From: Thamnaconus septentrionalis
Lineage: Eukaryota > Chordata > Actinopteri > Tetraodontiformes > Monacanthidae
Assembly (NCBI GenBank): GCA_009823395.1
Contig: CM020513.1
Span: 4,732,501-4,796,500 of the forward strand
Reading direction: 5' to 3'
Length of the DNA: 64,000 nt
In this document: positions 1 to 12,600 of the stretch, in pieces
Layout: every line of letters starts with the position of its first letter
How positions within the stretch are numbered: position 1 is the stretch's first letter
Position numbers and translations under genes: made by a program
Notes under the pieces: generated by a model
Told to the model about the DNA's origin: nothing
Database searches by the model: none
What the model saw: only the letters and a program-made list of their open reading frames with translations

Positions 1-3000
1 GAAACTTTCCCCAAAGAGAGTGTGTGCTCGCCCCCCGGAAAAAGTTTGTCGTTTTTTTTTTTCCTAAAGAGGAAGTTTTGTTTCTCAGCCAGCAGCGTGA
101 CCTCTGTGGGATCTTTATTTTTTCCTACTTTTTTTATTAGCGTAAAAGTTGTGTGTTCTCTCCCTGGATCCAAGCCGCTTCCAGGAAGCCTGAGGTTGTG
201 GTTTGACTTGCAGTGTTCCATGGTCGTGGACTCGGCTCCAGCTCTCCATGAGACGTCAGCTGCCGCCGCTGCTCGGGTGCTCAGCGGCTCCCTCCGGGTG
301 CAATTTGAGCATCCTGTTGTCTATATAAAACACACACACACACACACACATCGACCCACACACACATTCACCAGACATCAAATGCACCTGCCTTCTCTTT
401 GATCTCTTCATTTAAAAAGAAAAATCAGTTTGAGGATTCAGTTTATGAAATCTTTAAAAGTGAAGCCGCAGGCTGCATAACTGGCCTGCGGTCAGAAATG
501 AAAGGCTAAAAATAAATAAATAAACAAAACCGCTAAACTTTTGTTTTGTACCAACAGTTTAGTGACATCTGAGGATCAATAAAATATCTGTGCTTCTTCA
601 CACCACCTGGCCACAACAGAAGTTTTCTTGACATAGACGTATGTCAGAATGTGTAAATAGTGTATTGCCGGTTCGTGCGGATGTTGGGGGAGTTGAGCGG
701 AGATCAGAAAAAGGCCTTTTGGTCCCCGTCTGCAAATTGCTGTGTGACCTTGGCTGGTATTAACGTGAGTCCCAGATTATCCGTCAGTGCGAGGAGTTAA
801 CGCCTGCGTCCCCTCGGGGTCGACTCTGCCGATGACTGCAAGATGTTTTCGAAGATGTTAGGAGTTGGAAAACTTTGATGACTTTACACTCAATGATTTG
901 AAAAACTGTAAGGAAAAAAAGGGGTTTTTCGTCTTGTTCAGCAACAATTCATTCAGCTCCCCATTTTCACATCGTCATCTGTTTTTTTACGGTGGCCGAC
1001 AAGGGCCAAACACAAAGCAACTGCCAAATGCGCCTTCGTTGGCGAAAACAGCTGCAGGTGGAAACAAAGCATATTCACAAACACAAACACAAGTCTAAAC
1101 AAGGTACAAAAAACGAAAAAAAATGTGCTGCAAGACATAAAAACATAAACTTAATCATCAAATGCACTGCTAACAGAGAAGTGATGCAAAACACAACAGA
1201 TGCAAACCAAGAAAAAAAGTCACAACAGATGCTCCAAAAGGGGCGCCTTAGAGAAAGCTCAATGGAGAGACACACAGGTGGACTGAGAACGGCTGACTAG
1301 AGAGTTTGAGGAGAAAGTGGCGTAAAATATACTCAAATCAAAGTTAAAAGCTGCTAGGCATTAGGCGGTTGTATTGTTTTTGGCCTTTGTCGGCCACCAT
1401 AGTTTTTCATTCCAGAGTCCAGAATAAAGAACAGGATCCTCCACCAATTTGATGAACTCTTTCAATTCATCATCCATTTAATTTAATTAGTAAAAAGAGT
1501 TTTCCTCTTAGAAAAATAAACCATCCAGATCTCAATATAAAAGAATCTTTAACTCTCTATTAAAGGCCTCTCTTAAAAACTGAGGCTGTCTTGGACCTCC
1601 CACATATTGGGGAAGGTAAAAATGCAAGGCGGTCTCAAAGGGTTGAGCCAACAGGTGGTTGGTCCATAACCTGGGAGACCAACCTGCTGGAGGACAGTTT
1701 TCAATCTTCTCGGAAGTCATGCAGCTCCAAGCTGAGCACAGTCATGGAGGTGGGGAGGGAGGGAGTGGGGGAGTGGGAGTGGTCTGAGCTGCAGCCAAAG
1801 CCGTCGCCGCTCCCCAAAAATAAGCTTTCAAATAATTGATTGCGGCCGCAGAGTGAAATACAATAGCGCGCTTCGTCTCATTAACGGCAGAATGGCCCTG
1901 GCAAAACAAGCCATAAATATAAAAGGCAGCCGGCACTGATTGGCTGCGGCGACGAGGCCTCCATGCATCAAACTAGCTGGCAGGCAACATTTAGGGCTAA
2001 TGACTCAAACTCATCACCCGGCCTGACGTGTTTGCGGGTGGTGGGGGTGGTGGGTTTCTCTTCTCCACACCTGCTGTTCGACGTCCGCCTTGCGCTGCTC
2101 ACCTGGATACATCTTTTCTTTTTTATCCTGGGATGCAAGCTGTTTTCACTGATGCTGTGAGAAAAGAAAAAAATTGAAGCTGCATTTAATATTTTTTTTT
2201 TTATCCTGCAAGGAGGAGAAGTGAAAGTGTGTGACTTCCTCAACTCCCATCTGGGCGGACTTTGCTCTTTGTCTTTCCTCTGGATTCATTTGGGGTTTAT
2301 CAAACACATCCATCGAGTTAAAGAGCCCACTGAGAGCGTTTTGGAAAGGAGGGGGGGCGGAAATTTTGCAGGTGAACGGCCAAAACATCTGTCCGTCAAA
2401 GTTGACAGGAGGTAACAGCTGAGTTTCCATTACAGTTTTTCGCAAAATAAAAGCGATATTTCTAAAAAGCAGGTGCAGGTGTTTCCATTGAATGGTGTGA
2501 AGCGCATAAGCCGTAATTCTCGTAAAATCTCGTCCCGCAAGAATTCTTGTAATTCTCGCAGGACGTAGTTGTCATTTTTTAATTTGTTTTATTTATATAT
2601 TTTTTTTTATTATTATTTTATATTTAGGTTTCGTGCAATTCTAGAGGTAATGGAAACACAGCTGGTATAAAGTTGTTCTTCAAAATGTAAAATCCCATCC
2701 AACTGTGAAGGCTATGCAGCATCCAACTTTAGCATCATTAACATCAATATCGTCATTATCTACATCTTGTGGCTTCTCCTTCTTCTTCTTCTTCTTCTTC
2801 CGTGTCTGTTGCATCTTACTCACCCGCCGACCGGAAGTAGTGGAGGTTGTGGATGTAGGATCTGTTTATTATTTACAGGGTAAATAAGACAAACGTGTGC
2901 AGCGGTAGCCGGCAGTTTGGGGGACCGCGGCAGACAACGAGCTAAATGAACATGTATCTCTGACAAAACGGTGAGGAAAAAAATCCTCCCTTCAGAATTC

Positions 3001-6000
3001 TTCTTTTCTTTTTCCTTTTTATTTCCGGAAAGTGCTGCTGATACGGCTTTAAAGGACAGAGAGAGAGACAGAGAGAGAGAGGAAAAAACAAGATGAATAA
3101 ACCAAAACAGCACACTAGTCGTGGACCAACAACAGCGATCTGAAAGACATTAACTCTCTGCAGAGCCGCAGGCAGCTGCAGATGGATGATTCTCTGTGAA
3201 CACAAAGGGATGCCGGCTCCTGGAAAAAAAAAGAACGCTAAAAAAAATAGTTCTTTCCGGAGGATAAGAACAGGAAGCCTGTAATAGTGCATTACAACTG
3301 TGGAGCTCGGAGGCTTGGAGATCCGTATCGGTCCGCCGCCTCTGCCTGTGTGTGTCTATCAGAGATGTGCATGACTTTAACGGATAGATTGTGGGGGAGG
3401 ATTTCCATCCGGTTTTTTATTTTTTTTTCCCCCCACACCGGGTGTCTCCGTGTGTTCGTGCAGTTCACGCTGCTGCTGAAAGTGGAGGAAACACCCACTT
3501 TGTGAGGAAAAATGGATTGCGGTTGCGATGCGCCAAAACACGGAGGAGCGACCCAGCTCAACCAGCAGGGGGCCTCGAGTGTTGGCCAACCTGCTCAACA
3601 GGCAGCGCAAGTGAAAGAGGTTTATCCAATTACCCCTCTGTGTTATATCTCAAGGACGCTCTGCTGACGTGGGCAGAGATTGCAGTTTTTTTTGGGGGGC
3701 AAAAGAAGCCAGATGGGCCCAGTGGAAAAACTCACATCAAGTAAACTAAAGTAAAAACACAAACAAACTGGCTTCCTTTTTAAATTCAGATGACAAGTTA
3801 AATATTCATAAATGAATTTTATATTTGCTTCCTGTTTGTTTGTGCCAAACACATGATTGGTTGCCTGAAATCCCGCCCCCTTTTTACTCAAAGGACATTG
3901 ATTGGTTGCAGTTGTGTCTGGAGGTTTTAAAGATGAACCTGGAAGACTTTAGACTTCAGATCCAATCAGCCCATTGAAGTTTGAACACATTGAAGAAATA
4001 CAACATAGAAGAAATACAGCACATCATAATATTCAGACTACCCCTGATTAAAATTGAAAAAAAATCGACAACTTCAAAGAAACTCCAGGACGATGCCTAA
4101 GGCTGTACTTTTTGGAATTTGGACTTCGGGTTTTGTTATGTTTTGGATTTTTTTGTTTTTGCGCTAGCATAAAGTGTAAACCTGAGCGACTCGCCTCCGT
4201 ATTTGAATGACAGGTAAGATAAAATTGAGTGAAGTGCAACATCCCAGACTTTACAGCACAAACATAACAAACCCTTGGCGGCCTCGCCAGCGATGATCTA
4301 CAGCCGTCAACACTCCACTCCTCCTCTTCCTCCTCCTCCTCCTCCTAAATACATAAATAAAATCCTACCCCCGGGAATCCATTATGTTGCCTTCTCCGCT
4401 TCCCCCCCGTCTGAGGCAGAAATGACAGAGAGCAGCAGCTTCCTGGCCGGCCTAACAAAAGGAAACTCAAGACGAGCAGACGGATCGTCTGCTGCAAAAT
4501 GTGAGAGAAAAAAAAAAATCTGATTCAAATTCTGCCACTGCCAGAGTTTCATTCATGGAGCTGGTTGTTTGCAGACGACCTCGGGGGGGGGGGGGAGGGG
4601 GCGCTTTTAGCTGCTGGCGTGTGACGAGTTGAGTGCGAGTGTGTGTGTGGTATCAGATTAAAGTTCCAATCAAAACGCAGCAACAAAATCAGCACTCTGC
4701 TTATCAGACATCACCTAATCGGGCCGATGGTAAACAGGATTTAACGTAACGCAGAAGCTCCGCCCTCCCGCGGCTCGGGCAGGCCGCGCTACATTGTGGC
4801 TAATCTGGGCTGCCTATCTCCAAACCTTTTCACGCCAAACACAGACGAGTAATTTCCCCTGTTGTCGCCGCAGATTAATTTGTCCCGTTTAATTCGAATC
4901 AAAACGTACACCTTTCTGTGCTGACAAGCGCGAGCGAGAAGAGCCGTCCGGCGCTGTTGGGACCCGGAGGACGGCGCCGTTTTGCATAAACAAACCAAGG
5001 GGGGTTTGGGCGGGGATGGAAGTGGGGGGAGGGGAAGGTTGGTGGGAGGGGGGGGGGGTTTGTTTAGAGGCGGCCAATAATCTCAGAGTCTGCTCAGCGT
5101 GTGATATGTGTTGATCCACAAGACGGGACGCATTTGTTTGTGTTTGTCTTCTCATTTGCATGGAAATATGGCGGGGGGGGTGGTGGAGGGGAGTTGCTCC
5201 TCCCCCCCCCGTCCTGAAGAACGTCTGAGGACATCATTAAATGTTGAAAGGCGCGGACATAAATTAAACATCAGCCGCTCGTGTTGCCGCGGTTTGTAAA
5301 CTTTTTCCCAGCGATTTCTTATCGCAGCCGCGCATCTTAATTACAGCCGCGTACAAGCTCGCGCGGATGTCCCCCCCGCCCCCGCCCCGCCCCGCCCCGC
5401 CAGGAGGCGGCGGTGACGGCGACGGCGGCGAGGAGGAAGTGGAGGAGGAGGAGGGGGGTGAGAAAAGTCACAGGAAGCGTTGGTGTTTTTTTTTTCTTTT
5501 TTCTTTTTTCTTTTCTTTTCCTTCCCCGCCGCCTGATTTGCATTGAAGCCGCACGCCGAAAATGTAAAGCAGCAGCAGCAGCAGCAGCAGGAACACAATT
5601 ATTAAGATGCCTGTTGGCTTATTTGCGCTGATGAAGAGAGAGAGGCAGGAAATAAAGGCGCATTGTTTACTGTCGTGAGTTGTGACACTCTCGACGTGCT
5701 GCTTTGATGAGGAAAATTTCTGCTCTCCCACTTTTTCCGACCGCTTTGCTCCGAGGGGTTCATCACATTTATCGCACCGACTTTGACTCACTGGCTCTGT
5801 TCCGGGAGAGCCTGAACTTTTTTTTTTCTTTTTTTCTTTTTTTTTTGGCTGTACAGTTAATGCCGAATGCCTTAAAATCCTGCCTGGTAATATAACCTTA
5901 TCTTTGAAGAAAAGAAAAAAAAATGTGACTTGTCCCATCTTTAATATTTGGGATAGAATGTTTAATATAATAATGTAAATTTTAAGAGTGCGATAAGAAG

Positions 6001-6170
6001 GGAGCCTCTTCACACACCGGTAATGAAATTAACTGGTCCATAAAATGTAGCGGCCTGTGAATATCTCAAAGTTTCAAAGTGAGCTGTACATTTTTTATGA
6101 GCCCTTTTTTTTGCCATTTTCTGCATATGGTGTCTCCATGAACACAGATTAACCAGGCTTTTCTATGTCT
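1..6170. other. Intergenic DNA, no supported gene
   Basis: I see no gene here. Every open frame is short, rich in homopolymer-encoded Phe or Lys runs, and lacks splice-compatible neighbours or a recognisable domain. The stretch contains a CA microsatellite near 331-350, GC-rich islands near 4570-4640 and 5370-5460, a CAG run near 5569-5590 and long T tracts. Two segments (about 1835-2020 and 4790-5345) mix AT-core homeodomain-like words with moderate GC and little repetition. They look like vertebrate conserved non-coding elements, but that is an impression from composition and not an alignment. Confidence 0.6.
1835..2025. promoter_or_regulatory. Candidate conserved non-coding element
   Basis: This is a non-repetitive, balanced-composition block with several ATTA/TAAT-type cores, a NotI-like GCGGCCGC word, a TATA-like TATAAA near 1918 and CCAAT/ATTGG words near 1940. 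It stands out from the homopolymer-rich DNA around it. Enhancer function is inferred only from texture. Alignment to other teleosts would decide. Confidence 0.2.
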
Positions 6171-6750
6171 TACACCATCCATCCATCTTCTACCACTTTA
6201 TCCAGAGTCAGGTCGCGGGGGCAGCAGCCTCAGCAGAGACACCCAGGCTTCCTGGTCATCCAGTGGGACCCCAAGGCGTTGCCAGGTCCAGCTGAGAGAC
6301 GTAGCCCCTCCAGCGTGTCCTGGGTTTTCCTCGGGGTCGCCACCTGGTGGGACGTGCCCAGAACACCTCTCCAGGGTCCACTCCAGGTTCCTTCCGGGTA
6401 ACAGAGCTCCTCACCCTGTCCCTTAGGGGTGACCTGGCCCAGCCACCCTACGGAGGAAACTCATTTCGGCCGCTTGTATCCGCAATCTCGTTCTTTCGGT
6501 CGTTACCCAAAGCTCACGACCATGAGTGAGGGTGGGAACTCGAGAGCTTCGCCTTTCGGCTTAGCTCCTTCTTCACCACAACAGACCGGTGCAGTGCCTG
6601 CATCGCTGCAGACGCCGCACCGATCCGCCTGTCGATCTCGCACTCCATCTTTCCCGACATACTTGAACTCCTCCACCTGAGGCAGGGTCTCTCCACCGAC
6701 CCGGAGAGGGCAAGCCACCTTTTTCCGGTCGATGATCTTCCTGCGCATGC
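6171..6750 (-). mobile_element. 3' fragment of a non-LTR retrotransposon (fish LINE)
   Basis: On the + strand the segment opens with a CCATCCATC-type tail followed by sequence that matches, from memory, the widespread fish LINE 3' end (ATCTTCTACC, then a GGGGGCAGCAGCCTCAGCAG block). Read on the minus strand it encodes the decayed C-terminal part of a reverse transcriptase polyprotein; pieces such as VEEFKYVGK and KAKLSSS are recognisable but lie in different frames. The element is therefore inserted antisense, 5'-truncated and frameshifted, and cannot make a functional protein. I am confident it is a LINE but not of the exact clade (Rex/Maui/L2-like). Confidence 0.8.
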
Positions 6751-9290
6751 ATATATAAATATTAATATGTTGATTTTGATTTGTTGGAGTTCTATCCGGT
6801 GTTTTCTATTTTTTTTTGCACAGGCACAAAGGTGTGATGTTTATTTTTCACAGCATTCACAAATCACATTGACAACTCTGCCCATCTGCTGCGTATTTCC
6901 AATCTGAGGACATCGAGACCACAGCATACTACCGTTAAAGAGACCGCAGGCGGCATCGTTTCACCACTAGATGCTGCAGTTCTGCACTGCCTCGGGTGTT
7001 GGAAAACTGAGCCTCCAGCGAGCAATAAGGACATAAGGTCAGGTGGCACCTTCACTTCAGATCATCATCAGCCACAGGATGGCGCTCTCGCAATTTTACG
7101 TCAGCAACGCTTTTATTTGCCCGTGAGTTACAAGTCGGCGTTTCAGCAATTCAGTGACTCACGTGCGCTAACATGATGACGTAGCCACCGAACAAAGTGG
7201 CAGGAAAAAACACACACACACACAGACTCACACTGTCACGTCACCTTCTGCCCCGCACGTCATCAGAGCAACAGCAATGAGCCGAATATGTCGCACTGCT
7301 CCTTTAGTGGCTTTCCCACCTCACCTTGCTTTGAAGCATAGGGGAGGAAATAAATGGCCGGGCCTCTCTCGCCGGGAGTTTAAAATATTTTTGGGTGAAG
7401 AGGCTCTACCTGTAATTGGCCGTCTCTCCCTTCCTCCCGCTCACAGCCTCTCAGCCTTGTCGTGCTATTTATAGACACATATATAGGCTACCACTTGTCA
7501 TCTGTCAGTGCGGCGGTGGAGGGGAGGCTGTCTCTCTCTCTCTCACACACACTCTCTGTCTCTCTCCCTCTCTCTCTCTCTCTCCGCTCCGAGCAGGAGG
7601 AGGTTGACTCGACTTGTAAGCTGTGTGTCTGTGTGCGCCCAGATAGGAAAAAGAAAATAGAAAATCATCCTATACGTGAAAAGAAGCTCCTCTAAACTCC
7701 TCTTTATTTTATACTTTTCTTTACACTGACTTCAAGTGTTTGCGCTTCTTCTGCTTTGTGGCCTCGGGCTCCTTCCGAAGCTGTCGGGGAATTGTTGCCG
7801 GCAAATCCTGCCAGAGTGGACGGCGGAAACCAGCGACCGGGCCCGCTGAAAAGTGGGTGGCGCGGCCCCTGGAGGGCGTGAGTCGAGAAAACTGGAGTGA
7901 CAACATTAATGAATAAGCAAAAAAAAAAAAAAAAAAAAAAAACGTGACGATGCAGTAGTTTTTCAGACAAAGTGGCAGCTGCTATACAGCATGTTGACCA
8001 GAGTGATAGAGCAAAACAAGATATCATTTAGCAGATCTTCAAGGACCTTCAACAAAAGGCAATTTGCACAGAGATTGCATCGCGTTTTTTTTTTTTTTAG
8101 TCAAGGGTCAAGTCTTTATTTGATTTTTTTGCACGTCTTTCGTCAAAGCAAGACGTGGATTAGAAAAAAGGCAGGAAGTGATGTGTTAAAAAGAAATCAT
8201 AACAAACAAGCCTGATGTTCACATCATCCAACAAAGCGAGAATCGCCGTCTCTCCTCACTGTGTGAAAAAAAATAATATAATAAAAAAAAATCCTCTGTG
8301 AGATAACGTGAAAATCCAATTTCTTTTGCGCGGCTCATTTACATACAAATCAAAGTAAAGGCCCGGTGACATCTTCCCTCCCCCCCATCCATTCCATTTC
8401 ACTGTGCAGAAAGAGAAGAAAAAAAATTTCAACAAATCAATTTTTATTCCTAATGAGAATATTGGCTGGCAAACACGGCGCGCCTCACGTCTCATCGCCG
8501 TCAGTCAGTCACTTTGCAGCAGCCGGCGAAGCCTCCTCCAAAATGCAAAAGGACGGGCCAAATGCGAGTGGAGCCGTAATTGGCTTCGGGGAGGAAAAGC
8601 GTTCAGGTGTGTGTCAGCGAGGGAGGGAGGGAGGAATGGAGGAGAGGAGAGACGGAGGAGTGTGACTCTCAGTCTGCGGCTCCCTGCCCATTAGTCGCAT
8701 GTCTGCTGGAGTCCTGACACTGGGAGAAGCTTGACAGGCCAAAAAAAAAAAAATTTAAAAAAAATGAAATGAAAAACCCAAATTAACTTAATTTGGGGTT
8801 TGGATGTCATCCCTCACAAAGCCGCCGCCTCGTCTTTTCTTTTTTTACTTTTTTTTTTTCAGTCCTGCGCTCGACGGCTGCCCGGCCGCCCGCCAGTCCG
8901 CTCCGGGAGTTTGCTGTTTTTCTGAGCCTGCAGCCGCTAATGAGGGAGAGAATCGGCCGAGTTTGGCTTTTTTTTTTCTTCTTTTTTTTTTAATTAGCAG
9001 TGCTTTCCCGCTCAGTGGTCTCCTTCATTTTCAACTGTCACATCAAATTGCGTCGAGCTGGAAGCAGTTCACCTCTACGTCGTCACGTTAAGATGGCGGC
9101 TGTTGGTTGTATTTATAAAAAGCACGCACACAGACATGTCGTTTATTTATTAATATTCTATTTTTAGCTGCAATTTTGCTCAGTCACTCCTGAGCTTATG
9201 CTGGAAGCATAAAATAATCGACTAAACAGGAAAACCAAGGAACTGGTGGGTGCAAGATTTAGCAATAGATAATGTGATGCAAGTAAAGGC
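6751..9290. other. Intergenic DNA with possible regulatory segments
   Basis: No gene is supported. There is a CA run near 7209-7223, a TC/CT microsatellite near 7529-7583, a 22-nt A run near 7920 and T runs near 8085 and 8969. Segments 7270-7500 and 8420-8600 are non-repetitive and could be regulatory. The first contains CTATTTATAG, which fits the MEF2 consensus, at about 7464-7473. Confidence 0.5.
7464..7473. promoter_or_regulatory. MEF2-consensus site
   Basis: CTATTTATAG fits the MEF2 consensus YTAWWWWTAR. It lies in a non-repetitive block just upstream of a TC-rich tract and a possible splice donor (CTTGTAAGC near 7613-7621). A single match of this length arises by chance, so use in vivo is not established. 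Confidence 0.25.
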
Positions 9291-9292
9291 AG

Positions 9293-9620
9293 GGCCAGTA
9301 TGGCCGATACGATACAGATACCAATACCAATACCGAAACCAAGACTTCATCAAATTGCTGTATCTGAATGAATTTGATGATTAATTAATTTAATTTCATG
9401 ACCTTTGAGTTATTTTGATTATTAATTAGTTAAACCCAGGACAGAATTTGGCCAAATCTTTTCACTAATTACAAAGACCAGCAGTCTTCATAAAAGAACC
9501 GCTAGCATGCTGCATATATTTTATATATTAATATTTTTATATTAAGTGTTGATCTTCTCGTTTTACTGATATGAATCAATACCAATACCAATGTTGGTAT
9601 CGATCATAGTGATATTTCCA
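9293..9620. repeat. Dispersed repeat with GATACC-type ends
   Basis: This block begins with a run of GATAC/CAATACC words and ends with GGTATCGATC. It shares several segments with 27240-27570 inside eif4g2 intron 18, notably GGGCCAGTAT, the AAACCCAGGACAGAATTTGG block and the TATCGAT end. Two related copies in one window show an interspersed repeat, probably a non-autonomous DNA transposon. No coding capacity remains. Confidence 0.6.
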
Positions 9621-11690
9621 TCAAGCGATACCAGGTGAAGATCTGAGGAAACAGGAAGTTCTTGGGGAGCAGCAGGGAAAATCGCACAGACAGCCGAACA
9701 GGCTGGGATCAGGAAGTTGATGGGTGACCGTCGACTCAAGCAAAAGGGTCAACGTCAAGTCGTGTTCCAAATCCATTTTTTTTTTCCCCAAACAGGAAGT
9801 AAGCAAAGCAAGCAAGCCAGCAATTTTCTGCTAAATGCATTTCTGCCCGGCTACTGGTAACTTTTGGTCAGCTTTATCGGATTCCTACCGTCAAAGCCGT
9901 CCCTTTATGCTTTCATCAGGAATGCATTCCGGTGTGGACCTTTTATAAAAACGGCTCCCAGTGTTTCATTCACTGCCAGCATCAGGAACCTGGATTGTTT
10001 TGGTCCCACAGCATCTGCTGTGTGGAGAGAGGAACAGCCCCCAGCGTGCGGGAACAGAGTTTTGGAGGGCCAGTTCTAGCCAGAAGCCACAAATCATCCG
10101 CACGGAAACATATGTTGCGACAAAAAAACTCGACATAAAACTACACAAATCCCTCATCACTCCCCTCTTTTCCCCCATTTATTCATTTATTTGAAGTCTC
10201 GACCCTTCAGAAGGGATCTTAGCTCCAAGTCAACTCCTTTAATATTTTAATTCCAGCGCAGTTTTTGGCGTCTTCAGAGGGGCCACGTATCCTCCAGTCT
10301 AAACACGCCAGAAGACTGGCGGAGAGCGTCGGCACCCATGGGAGCAGGGGCTTTTCTTTGAACCTTTTTTTTTTTTTTTGCTCCACATAATGGCGCCCGC
10401 TATTGATTTTTGTTGTGAACTAGACGGGAAGAGTTTGAATAGGAAGTGTTAATATTTTAATCCCACATTCCCCAGACGGAGGGGAAAACACAAACAAACA
10501 CGATGTTATTTCTTTCATGAGAAGGAGGGGGTGGCGATGGCGGGGTGGGGGGAGTGCAGAGGAGAGGCCACAGTTTTCTTTCATTTAAAAAAAAAAAAAA
10601 GCAGATGAAATGGATCTCTGCAAGGACACCAAAAAATAAAAACTTTCCTCACTTCAGCATCTGCACTGTACAAAGCGTGCGTCGCGGCTCTGAACGTTTG
10701 GAACGGGTCACCGTCGACTCCGACGGCGGGCGATCAATTGTCTCACTCGGGGTAGTTTTGCGGAAAAGTCAGCCAGACAAATCGGCCTCCACCCCCGATG
10801 AAGCAGAAATTGGGTGGAAGTTGGCGAACATGAACTCCACATTGATTTCTATTTCTTGACTTTTTTTTTTTTTCCTTTTACTCTTTTACTCCCCTCCCTT
10901 GCGTGAAGAGCAAATTATTTTCCTCGCATCTCCTGCCGAGTCTGAAATTTGATCCGAGCTGAGGTTGTGTTCCGCACTCTGATTGGCACCGGCGGCCGAG
11001 AGCCCCCCCGCCTTCCTTTTCTCTTTCGGGGAGAGCGCGATAGCCTTTTGCCACGGGGGCTCGGCGGCGGTAATGTGTTCCTTTAGATTAGCCTGTCAGC
11101 CGCCATTTAATTGACTGGCCCGATTAGAAGGGAGATATCAGCGACGCGCTGTTATTGATTCGCTTATGAAGAGGGTCGCGCGTACCACCGTTTATCAGCG
11201 GCCCCTGGTCGGGCTTCCTTTTCATTGAACCCTGCGCACCGCCGCGACACGACGAGAGGGATTAGCGCGGCGCAGACGGCCAATTGTTTCTCCAGTTGAA
11301 CTACAACCTGATCGTCTCGGACGGGCCGCGTTGCAGCGCACAACCGCGCAGTCGGCGGCGCCGGCCCTGCAATTTCCATGAGAGGGCCGGCCTCACCGAC
11401 TGCGCCGTTGAGCCAAAGGTTTAATCCAGGAGCTGCCCACGCAGTCAAGTCCTTTAACAGGGCCGCTCGTATAAACTCCACAGCCTCGGCACCTTGTCTT
11501 TGCTCCGCGATGACGCGCTAGCTCCCTGTTTGGCTCGCTTCTATTCAAAATGTGTGTGTTGTTGTTGCTTTTTCTTTAGGATTGCTATCAGATGTCTGTG
11601 ATCAGACGACACCATTGAGAGTTGAGGTGATAATAACAGTGACAAAAGATTAGATAAGATTTTTGTAAATGGATCTATCTACCTACCTAT
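9621..11690. other. Intergenic DNA; 10930-11480 resembles a conserved element
   Basis: No gene is supported. The 10930-11480 interval is GC-balanced, free of simple repeats and rich in ATTA/GATTA cores, CpG and short palindromic words, which is the texture of a developmental CNE. The minus-strand frame over 11164-11481 has no domain or splice context and I regard it as chance. Confidence 0.4.
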
Positions 11691-11730
11691 CTGTCTGTCT
11701 GTCTGTCTGTCTGTCCATCTGTCTGTCTCT
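11674..11730. repeat. CTAC/CTGT tetranucleotide microsatellite
   Basis: Repeated CTAC/CTAT units pass into about seven CTGT units. It is a simple sequence repeat immediately before a retroelement-like fragment. Confidence 0.85.
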
Positions 11731-11777
11731 TTCATGGGCCTATCTATACCAAAGTTGTGTTCACATCTGTTTCTACT

Positions 11778-11985
11778 GATTTGATTTGATTTGATTTATT
11801 TCGATCAACAACAAAAAATACAACCTTCAGTACAAAAACAAACGGAAAAAGAAAACAATGAAAATCATGTGGCAGACTGGAAGGGTTATTAAGGCTGAAG
11901 CTAACCAGCTTATAGGTGCCCTAACCTATAATTGCATTAGCCTAATTAAATTTGTCCATCGCGCCTTCCAACTAAAATAAACAAC
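11778..11985. repeat. Dispersed retroelement-like fragment
   Basis: TTTGATTTGATTTATTTCGA and the later GGGTTATTAAGGCTGAAGC / GTGCCCTAACC words match, from memory, a 3'-UTR-like segment repeated many times in acanthomorph genomes. No open frame is preserved. I cannot assign the family with confidence. Confidence 0.4.
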
Positions 11986-12476
11986 TCAATGAAAAACACA
12001 ATATAACTCATTATTACAACTGCCGTCATTTCCATTTTTTTTTTTGAATTTTGACCATGACAACAGTAATGATTTCAAGTCAGTTTGCGCATTAAAATCC
12101 CACCAGAGTGAATTCTGATTGGAAAGAAGAAGACGAGGTCCGTATCCACCGTGGTGAGCGTTCGCTGACCCACTTTCAATGGCACGACACTGCTGCTGAG
12201 CTTCTCTCAGGTGTGATTTCCTTTTTTTGTGATAGATGCAGCGTGTGTGGCGGCATGGTGGGAGGAGGTGAGGAGGGTGGGGGTGGGGGGGGGGTGGTAG
12301 GCCCTCCTGGAGCCTGCTGGGAGAAGTCTTCCCTGGATAAATAGAGGCTGGGAAATGTGCGAGAGAAAGGTCACGTGTGTCTCGGGGGCACAACCGTGGA
12401 GTGTTTATATCATATTTTCTGTGTTTTCTGAAGGTCGGGCCTCAATTCACACTGGAGCCGGGTCAAAGGTGAACCG

Positions 12477-12600
12477 GGTATAAATAGCAGGTGTGGAAAG
12501 GTGCATGCCGAAACCTTGTCAGTTTCCTGCAACTCCGGTCCTGAGACTCCTTCGGCGGTGCACGAACAAGCTGCCTTTGGAAATTTTGAGCAGCGTTTAG
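12477..12600 (+). promoter_or_regulatory. TATA-box promoter candidate with a 31-codon ORF
   Basis: GGGTATAAATAG at 12477-12488 is a near-ideal TATA box. The first ATG, at 12505, opens a 31-codon frame that stops at 12600. The ATG sits too close to the TATA for ordinary transcription start and leader spacing, so the ORF is probably incidental. No splice-linked exon follows. It could be the promoter of an unrecognised non-coding transcript or mere chance. Confidence 0.2.

Noticed and set aside
22..402. 126-codon frame at the window start
   Set aside because: It is built from homopolymer and CA-repeat sequence, with no splice partner and no recognisable protein.
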